Shown here piece by piece: positions 58,001 through 64,000 of a DNA stretch of 64,000 nt. Source of the DNA: Varanus komodoensis. Lineage: Eukaryota > Chordata > Lepidosauria > Squamata > Varanidae. Positions within the stretch are counted from its first letter, which is position 1. Every line of letters begins with the position of its first letter. The stretch lies in the NCBI RefSeq assembly GCF_004798865.1, contig NW_025336576.1:1218413-1282412 (forward strand), read 5' to 3'. Both the position numbers and the translations under genes were made by a program. The notes under the pieces were generated by a model. It was given only the letters and a program-made list of their open reading frames with translations, was not told the origin of the DNA and did not search any database.

Positions 58001-61000
58001 CAGTCCCCGCGGCTCTGCTGGCCAAGCAGGTGGCGTTGCTTACCGCGGCCGTGGCCGAGGTGCGGAGATGGACGATGCACCGCACGTCGGGCCGAGCTGC
58101 GTAGATGGCCGAGTGCAGGCTGAATCCACACGCGTCCATGGGGAAGCTGGTGCTGCCCTGCTCCACCACCTCCCCCAGGATGTTCACCTTAATCTGCAGG
58201 CAAAGGAAGAGAGGTGCTGCAGAAGCACGGCGGGGGGGTGGAGCCACTGGGGGGCTCGTGGGGCAGTGCCCCCTCCATGCACAGTGCCTGGAGCTGCAGG
58301 GGCAGGCCATCCCTCCGCAAGCGGGCCAAGACGCATTCCTGACACTGAAGGCCCCACACAGGAGTCTCGCCTGCCGCTTCTCTGTATGAGTCGCTGCACG
58401 TGGCTTGTCTGCTGCTAACTGCCCCTGCTGTGACTCACTGACCCCGTGAAATTGCCTGTCCCCAGCAAAGACTTTGCACATCTCACAGTCACTCCTCCAA
58501 GCTTGCCTGCTTCCACTCAGGAAAGGATCAGGTAGCAGTAGAACCCGTCCCCAGATGCACTGCCTGCTGCATCTCTGTGCGAGTCCCTAAAAGGGGTGTG
58601 CTGCCTAATCTGAGATGCAGCTTGCTAGACAAAATGCTTGTGAGCACTGCGAAAGGCTTCAGTAACATTTGTAACCCAGATGCAAGCCCTGCACCAGACA
58701 GGGGCATGTTCGCTGTGCAAACGCCCCTCCGCGGCAGCACAAGCAACCGGACAGTACCGCGAGCCCTGGGATTTCCTCGGGAGAGAGGCCTCCACATGAG
58801 GCACAGGGGTCTCCCTGCACACCAAGAGCCCTGGGTACTCACCAGGCTGGAGGCCGTCACCTCGTGGCAGGAGAGGCCCGAGGGGCAGACCAGGAAGTGA
58901 TCCTGCTCCTTGCTGACTCGGAGCTGCACGAGAGGGAGATGGACATGCCGTGCCTCCCCTCCTCAGGGAGGAGGCCGGGAAAGGGCATGCCAGGAGGAAG
59001 GTGCCGGCTGCCGAGCCAGCCCTCCCCGGCACAACGCAGCCCTCGCCGTGCCACCACTGGGAAGCCACGTCTCCGCGCTCACCTGCCCTGCACGGATGCG
59101 CCCACCCCTCACCCATCTGTACCGCCCATCAGACCCGGCCCGCTGAAGACCCGCTGCGACTGGTGACTCACGGCAGCCATGGCGGGCTGCGCTCCCGCCC
59201 ACCGTGATGGCTCCAGCCCGTGAGCTCAGCGGCGCCGTCCTGGGCAGCTGGGGCAACCCCCGAGCAGCAGAGCTGGGCCGCCGTGCCCCGCGAGGGTCGC
59301 TCGGAGCCCAGGGCGGCTGGCACCTCGGCAGGAGCGAATGCCAAGAGACAGCGCTTCGGTCAGGTCCCACGTGACTCTTCCGGTGGTTCTCGAGGGATGG
59401 CCGGCGTCACGCCACCCTCCAAGAATCACCGAGGAGATGCCCGCAGTGGGGCACAGGGCCACCGCCGCCCAGGAGCCCCGGGGAAGCCCCACCGCCCTGC
59501 CGAGGAGCCTTCCCCTGCCGCCGCGGGTGCAGCCAGATCGGCCTTCAGGGGAGCCCAAGGGGCCCAAACGGGCTGAAACGCTCCCGACGCCCGGCTGGGC
59601 TCCGCGCAGGCGCTCCAGCAGCCAGGCAAGGCGAGGGTGTGGGAGGGGCGCTCACCGTGACGTGGCTGCCGCTCAGCTGTGCCCAGCCGTAGAGCTCCAG
59701 CAGTCGGTAGACGCTGGCCACCTTGCAGCGCATGAGCCGCTCCCCCTTGGCCAGCGAGGCCGAGTCGGTGGCGTGGAGGTCATTGATGGGCGTCACGGCG
59801 GAGACGTCTGCGGGCGAGCGAGGCAGGTGCTCGGACAGAGGGCCGGGCCGGGCCGGGCCGGGCCGGCCACCCACCCTGCTCACGGGCCCCGGCCTGCCCG
59901 CCGCCCTTCCCGCAGCCCGGCCCGCCACAAGGGCCAGTCCGGACTTTTCACGGATGGCTGCCCCCTTTGCAAACCTCTGGGAGCCTGACGAAGAGGGCTG
60001 GTTGACACAGAGCATTGCTTCGAGGCCAGTAATGGTGTGCCAAACCGGAGAAGAAATGCCACTGATGATTTATTTGGCCGTTTTGAAAAACATCCAAGCC
60101 GCTTTTGGAGGTGGCAGGTTCAAGCAGGAACCAGTGGCGGGAGAAAGCAGCCGGCTGTTTCCCACTCCTCTCCTGCTCGCCTTTTGGCTCACTTTCCCTT
60201 CCTTTCAGCCCCAGGTGAAAACCTGCTTGTTTTCCCAGCATTTTAATAGATTAACTTTTTAACTTTAGTGCTAATGGTGCACGTTATCCTGAGCTGCGGC
60301 CACGCCACTGTGCCTATCCAGCCGCAGTGCTGGGGTGTCCTTGTTCTCTCTTCACAGTTGGTTGTTTGTGTGTTTCTAGCTTTCCTTAGCCACCCAGAGA
60401 GCCCCCGCAATCCGGCCGTGCAAAATGAAACGAGCAAGCAAGCTCTCCTGCCCCAGCTGCTTCATCCTCTGACAAGGACAAGAGGCAGGCTTCGTGCGCT
60501 TTGCACATGGACAGAGTTCCTCCGTTTGCACTCCCAGCCAGCAAAGGCTTCTGTGCGCCCCCCTCCTCACTCAGGCTCCCAGCATCCAAGCGTCACCCTC
60601 TCCTTTGCCTGGGAGCGGCGGTGTGTGGGGGCACCCCTGGCTGGCCCTGGCCCCCCTGCCCTCGCGGAAGGCGGCGGCAGCGCGGCAGCCCTCCCCGCTT
60701 GCCGCCACCCCATCACCGGGCCTGTGCCCTCCCCCAGCCGAGGGGACCGGGTCCGCACACACCCCACGGCCACCTGTCCGCAGGAGGCATGCAGCGCAGG
60801 CCGGCAGCTTCCCGGCCCTGGTGGGATGTGGAGGGGGCGGGGCTGGGGAGCCCGGGCCCTGCGCCCCCGAGGCATTCCGTGGCCTGGGGCAGCCACCGGC
60901 TCTCGCGCCTGGCGTGGGGCAGCCACGCTGGGTCCCAGCAGTACCTGAGCCGGTGAGCTGGGGAGGGAGCCCTGGGATGCGACTCCCCCACCCGCTCCCT

Positions 61001-63240
61001 CCCAGGGCCGGCTGAGCGGGCGCAGCACCAGGCCAGAGCCCAGCGGAGGCGGCGGGAGCGTTCCTGGCCAGGGCTTCGGGTGGCTGCATGGGGCGGATGC
61101 AGCCGTCCGAGCACAGGACACAGGGCTGCTTGGCCTGGCCCCGGCCCGGCCCCTGGCCCCGCCGGCGCTTCGGCGCATCCTTCAGCGTGACTGCATCGCT
61201 TGGAGCCAGCGCGGAGGCGGCAAGCGCCTGGGCCTGGCTTGTGCAAATGCCGTGGGCGAGAGGAAGACCCGCCGCCGCCGCCAGGCTCCCCGCACACCGA
61301 GGGACTAGGGAGCGAGCGGGGTGGCCGGGAACCATGTGGTGCGAGCAGGAGCGTGGTGGCTGGCGTGGCTGCAGAGAGAGAGGGCGCCACCGGCGCAACA
61401 TGTAAAGGGGGCCCGCCCCACACAGGGAAGTTGGGGGGCGGTGGTGCCCTCGGGTGGAGGCCAGGAAGGGGGCAGGCAAGCGGGGAGCGCGTGGGCGCCC
61501 TGGCCTGGCCACGCCGGGGAGGGCCCCTTCAGCAGGCGCCAACATACTCAGGGGCGAGGTGGGGAGGGCCGAGCAGGTGGTACTGGCCACGAAGTCCGCG
61601 ATCTGCCGGAGGGCCCAGATGTTGGAGTTGTTCCCCTTCTTTGTCTGCTCCTGGATCAGGGTCTCCAGCTCCTCCCTGAAAGACTGAAACAGGAGAAACG
61701 CACCCTCACCCGGAGGCATCCCATCCTGTCCCCACTGGCTGCGGGCGGATGGCCCCCCGCTCTGTGCCTGGCTGCTGCGGCTGCTCAAGAGCAGGAGGGG
61801 GATGGGGCAGGCCGGAGATCCACGTGGGGGCCGCGTGTGCCTCCATGGCGATGCAAGAGCACGCGCTGCGGGCCAGCTCCGCTTCGCGGCCGCTGGCCCA
61901 CTCGGGCTCCTCCCAGAGGAGGCCGGTCCACCTGAGAACATTCACGCTCGCGGGATCTGCCCTGCCTGTGCTGCATGCACACATGAATGCGGGCTTCGCT
62001 CTGCACACTAGAAGCATGCGGCACGGGAGGCACCTTTGCAAGCAACACGTTTGGGAACGCCTGGCCGGTGCCTGGCCGGTTCATTCATTTCAGTCACTAG
62101 AAGCCATGAGCAGGGCTCCTCAGCCTCCCGGGAGGCCTGGAAGGGGCTCTTCCTTGGGCAAAGGGAGTCCTGAGCGAGATGCCGGCGTGGAACAGCTCAG
62201 TGGGAACTTGTTGAGGAGTTTGTGGCTGCATCTGGGAACCTCTGTCCTCCCGCAAAAGCCAATTAGTGCAGCGATGCCAGGGCGCCTGCTGGTCTCCGAG
62301 GGGCAGGCGGACCCCCTTCCTGGCTTGGAGGGGACCCATCAGCCCCGCCCCACCCACGCAAAAATCTCCCTCTGGGTCGGGGAATGGAGCATTCCTGGTT
62401 TCCCCGCAAATGATCTTGGTTTTGGCAGCCTAATGTCAGGAAACGCTCCCTAAATTATTTAGCGACGAGCCAGTTCGTGGCTGTTATTTTTAACAACTGT
62501 GAATCAGCAGATGCTCCGTGGCTGAGTGTTGGAGGCGGCCCGGAAGATCTCCACCTTCAGCCTGCCCTGTTCTGGAACGCACGTCCACACGTTATGAACA
62601 TTATTGTATCAAGTAACGTGGCTTGATTTTGTGTCGCTCCACTGTTGATCTTGTATCGGAATTTGCATTTGCTATGCGCAAAGTATTGCGTTTGCATCGA
62701 TTTTATATTTTTGCTATTGCATAGTTTTAATTCCATTACTGTATCTTGCACCTTGTCTTGCTGTGGGCAGTCCAGGGAGCCCAATGGGCCATGGGAGGCA
62801 TACAAATGTAATGGATCAACCCATCAGTCAATGAATCCACAAGCATGAAGCCAGAGGCTGCCGGCCGGCCTGCTGCGGGAACCCCGTGCCAGGAGCGAGA
62901 GGCTCCGTGCTGCCCTCTGATGCGAAGTGCTGAGCCCAGGACTTTCCGCACATGCAGGGGACTCTGCCACCCGCGACAGCCCTCCCTGCCTGCCTGCCAC
63001 TGAGGAGATGGCGCTGCCCCCGCCCAGGCCCCACGCCATGCCGGCGGGGCGGCTCACCGGGCTGTGCAGGATCATGGTGACCCTCTTCTTCTGCTCCATC
63101 AGGTTGAAGTCCTGGCGCAGGTCGGCGGCCATGTTCCTGACGCGCAGGTACTCGGGGTCGTCCTCGGAGAAGCGGTCGAAGTAGTGCGGGCTCTGTGTGG
63201 CTGGGGAGGAGGCCTCCCCTGGAACGGCCTCGCCGCTCAT
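49097..63240 (-). CDS. ADD2: ADD2, beta-adducin
   Basis: Bases: exons 63240-63058, 61683-61548, 59807-59656, 58923-58843, 58193-58044, 57450-57307, 57058-56960, 56253-56077, 54954-54697, 53759-53640, 53004-52915, 52674-52518, 52301-52173 and 49410-49097 (stop TGA) join in frame at GT-AG junctions to 729 residues; human ADD2 has 726. Residues 1 to about 374 hold the N-terminus ([17 protein letters not shown]) and the class II aldolase-like head; the neck and acidic tail follow. The last 31 residues form the basic MARCKS-related domain ([18 protein letters not shown]); S716 matches the known PKC/PKA site. Adducin dimers cap actin ends and recruit spectrin in the membrane skeleton of red cells and synapses. 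The ...KKKEKAES end and the exon sequences separate it from ADD1 and ADD3. The exon with the ATG has an acceptor at 63,258, so an upstream non-coding exon lies outside the window. Confidence 0.97.
49411..52172 (-). other. ADD2: ADD2 last coding intron
   Basis: 2.8-kb GT-AG intron, very GC-rich. Frames of up to 441 codons (plus strand, 51.3-52.6 kb) run across it and neighbouring exons but match no protein. I recognise no repeat or RNA gene. Confidence 0.8.
53110..53290 (-). repeat. possible L2-like remnant
   Basis: An AT-rich island inside GC-rich ADD2 intron DNA (between exons 11 and 12). Its minus strand, with runs such as TTTATTATAATATTTTAACC, resembles a decayed L2-type 3' tail. The assignment is weak. 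Confidence 0.3.
53810..53885 (-). mobile_element. CR1 LINE, short 3' fragment
   Basis: The plus strand reads CCTGGGCCATCTAGTCTGACC followed by CCCTGGCTCCACCC, the reverse complement of the CR1 3' end. It lies in the ADD2 intron between exons 10 and 11. Confidence 0.7.
53935..54135 (+). mobile_element. L2-like LINE 3' tail
   Basis: The element is AT-rich and ends AACCGTCCTGAGACTTTGGC, AAGGGATAGTCTAAAAAG and AAACAAATAAGTAAG. This follows the L2 tail pattern (CCGCCCTGAGAC...GGGCGGTCTATAAAT). It is in an ADD2 intron, antisense to the gene. Confidence 0.6.
55130..55305 (-). mobile_element. RTE/BovB LINE, very short 3' end
   Basis: The plus strand carries the reverse complement of the BovB tail (CAGTTGCAAAGTCGTGCCTG, then ACCCCATGGACAACATTCC). 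Only about 175 bp remain. It lies in the ADD2 intron between exons 9 and 10. Confidence 0.88.
55408..55822 (+). mobile_element. RTE/BovB LINE, 3' fragment
   Basis: The plus strand encodes [21 protein letters not shown]-type BovB C-terminal blocks split across frames. It ends at about 55,822 with GTCGCGATGGGTCGGACGCG and ACTCAACGACAC. With the preceding copy it forms an inverted pair whose 3' ends point outward. Confidence 0.9.
56665..56850 (+). repeat. MIR-like tRNA SINE, head missing
   Basis: The body is recognisable as CAGCCATGGAGCCAAC, GTGACTCTGGGCCACTCCC, CCCACCTCACAGGGTTGTTG, GTAAGCTGCCTCGAG and GGATATAAATCTGATAGATAAAT. The tRNA head is eroded. It lies in the ADD2 intron between exons 8 and 9. 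Confidence 0.8.
57680..57712. other. short perfect hairpin in ADD2 intron 6
   Basis: GATATTGG and CCAATATC form perfect 8-bp arms around a 10-base loop (GAGCGATGTG). The surrounding 400 bp is not a repeat I recognise. No function can be assigned. Confidence 0.4.
59808..61547 (-). other. ADD2: ADD2 intron 2
   Basis: 1.7-kb GT-AG intron (donor GTATGT). It holds a GGGCC pentamer repeat at about 59,841-59,867 and, near 60.15-60.42 kb, a possible L2-like segment (GTGAAAACCTGCTTGTTTTCCC). The rest is GC-rich without recognisable features. Confidence 0.75.
59841..59867. repeat. GGGCC pentanucleotide repeat
   Basis: About five tandem GGGCC-type units 34 bp upstream of ADD2 exon 3 in transcript terms. 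The G runs are on the plus strand, so the ADD2 pre-mRNA carries the C-rich complement. Confidence 0.8.
61684..63057 (-). other. ADD2: ADD2 first coding intron
   Basis: 1.4-kb GT-AG intron. Its upstream half contains an AT-rich L2-like tail at about 62.44-62.82 kb; the rest is GC-rich and unremarkable. Confidence 0.8.
62440..62820 (+). mobile_element. L2-like LINE 3' tail
   Basis: An AT-rich segment ends GAGGCATACAAATGTAATGG after a run of TTTATATTTTTGCTATTGC and TTCCATTACTGTATCTTGC. This matches the squamate L2-type 3' end pattern (GGGAGGGCGGCATACAAATGTAAT). It is antisense to ADD2. Confidence 0.55.
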
Positions 63241-63258
63241 TTTCCAACCGGGGTCCTG
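63241..63258 (-). other. ADD2: ADD2 5' UTR part of the start-codon exon
   Basis: Eighteen bases precede the ATG, directly after a good acceptor (CCCTTTCCCGCACAG). This shows that transcription starts in an upstream non-coding exon beyond the window edge. Confidence 0.8.
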
Positions 63259-64000
63259 CTGTGCGGGAAAGGGAGCAGGGGTCAGTGCAGCCCCCCAGCG
63301 CCGCCCGGGAGTGCATGTCACGCAGCGGGCGCCCGGAGCAGGGGGTTCTGCGCCACCCACACAGGCCGCGTGGAGAGCACCCCCCCTTAAGGGACGCTTC
63401 CCACTGCCTGCCTCCCCAGCGTGACTGAGGAAGTGATGCCTGGACGCCATGCACGCCTCTGGGGGAAAGCGCAAGGCCGGGGGGGGGGGGATTCTGCCCT
63501 GCCCGTCTCCTGGCCGTGGGCAGCGTGTGCTCCCCGCCCAGCTCAGCTCAGCCAGCGCCTGTGCCAAAACACGCCAAGAAGCCCCCCAGCCAGGGAGGCC
63601 TCCTCCAGTTCCTGCCCGCGCACACGCGGCTAACTGCAGGCTGCAGCCACAGCAGGGGCCGCCAGCATGGCTGCGCATGCGCCGCCTGGGTCCCCTGAGG
63701 GGCCTGGGCTGGGGGGTCACAAGCCGCTCCTCACATCAGCCCCAAAGCTGCGCCTCACATCCCTCCGCGAGAACCTACGCATCTTCTTTGCACCGAGTGC
63801 AGATCTAGCTCAGGATGGTAGGATCTGTAGTCCACAACATCTGCAGGGTGCCAGCCTGGGGAAAGCTGCGCCTGGGGTCAGCGTCGGAAACCAAGCGCTC
63901 GCCCGTCGGAGCTTCCTCCCTGGGCGCGCCACGCCTGCGGTCCTGGGAGAAGTCCCTTCCAGACAGTGCGGCTCCTCGTCCAACCCCCCCCCCCCCCCCC
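63259..64000 (-). other. ADD2: ADD2 upstream intron, end of window
   Basis: GC-rich, with a poly-G run near 63,485. A short MITE-like fragment at about 63,800-63,880 reads GGTAGGATCTGTAGTCCAC. A run of 17 C residues closes the window (63,984-64,000). No exon is recognised. Confidence 0.5.

Noticed and set aside
49097-63240. ADD1 or ADD3 as the identity of the adducin gene
   Set aside because: The C-terminus ([27 protein letters not shown]) and the neighbouring MXD1 and SNRNP27 fit ADD2; ADD1 ends differently and lies elsewhere in human.
1-64000. Endogenous retrovirus, LTR element or Polinton
   Set aside because: No gag, pol or env-like frame, paired LTRs or capsid gene were recognised; the reverse transcriptase present belongs to LINEs.
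1-64000. CRISPR array, operons, ribosome binding sites
   Set aside because: The window is vertebrate nuclear DNA. The tandem repeats present are simple microsatellites.
63984-64000. Poly-C run at the window end
   Set aside because: A simple homopolymer, possibly of uncertain assembled length; not treated as a biological feature.

Overview
This is vertebrate nuclear DNA, most likely from a squamate reptile (lizard or snake). The genes have short exons with canonical splice sites and CpG-island promoters. The repeats are the squamate mix: RTE/BovB LINEs, CR1 and CR1-like LINE tails, degraded L2-like tails, tRNA-headed SINEs with a MIR-like body, and a short hAT element. The GC-rich, CpG-rich sequence would suit a small, gene-dense chromosome. 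I cannot name the species.

Three protein genes are certain. All lie on the minus strand, so they read from right to left. ADD2 (beta-adducin) has 14 coding exons from 63,240 to 49,097 and encodes 729 residues. SNRNP27 (tri-snRNP 27 kDa protein) has 6 exons from 37,905 to 32,131 and encodes 156 residues. MXD1 (MAD1, a MAX-binding repressor) has 6 exons from 29,304 to 20,933 and encodes 223 residues. All reading frames join cleanly across the introns and nothing suggests a pseudogene. In human all three genes lie in 2p13, with SNRNP27 directly upstream of MXD1 as here. Human ADD2 is further away and GMCL1 sits upstream of SNRNP27, so the direct ADD2-SNRNP27 adjacency seen here differs.

Layout. 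1-16.3 kb: GC-rich to mixed intergenic DNA with no recognisable coding exon; it holds SINEs, a 2.4-kb BovB copy, a GA microsatellite and an orphan CpG island near 5.3-5.9 kb. 16.3-20.9 kb: probable long MXD1 3' UTR. 20.9-29.3 kb: MXD1. 28.6-30.1 kb: its CpG-island promoter, with five CCAAT boxes in one orientation. 30.1-32.1 kb: gap with a BovB tail. 32.1-37.9 kb: SNRNP27, including a GC-AG intron. 38.3-41.2 kb: a BovB 5' fragment, a hAT MITE with 8-bp target duplications, and a BovB 3' fragment. 41.3-49.1 kb: no coding exon; possibly the long brain-type ADD2 3' UTR. 49.1-63.3 kb: ADD2, with repeats in its introns. The window ends in an untranslated upstream part of ADD2 and a poly-C run.

The genes do not form a pathway: ADD2 is a spectrin-actin skeleton protein, SNRNP27 a splicing factor and MXD1 a transcriptional repressor. 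I found no RNA gene, CRISPR array, provirus or novel multi-gene system. The best leads are the orphan CpG island, the SNRNP27 GC donor, the CCAAT cluster, the long ADD2 and MXD1 3' regions, and inverted BovB pairs in or near transcripts.
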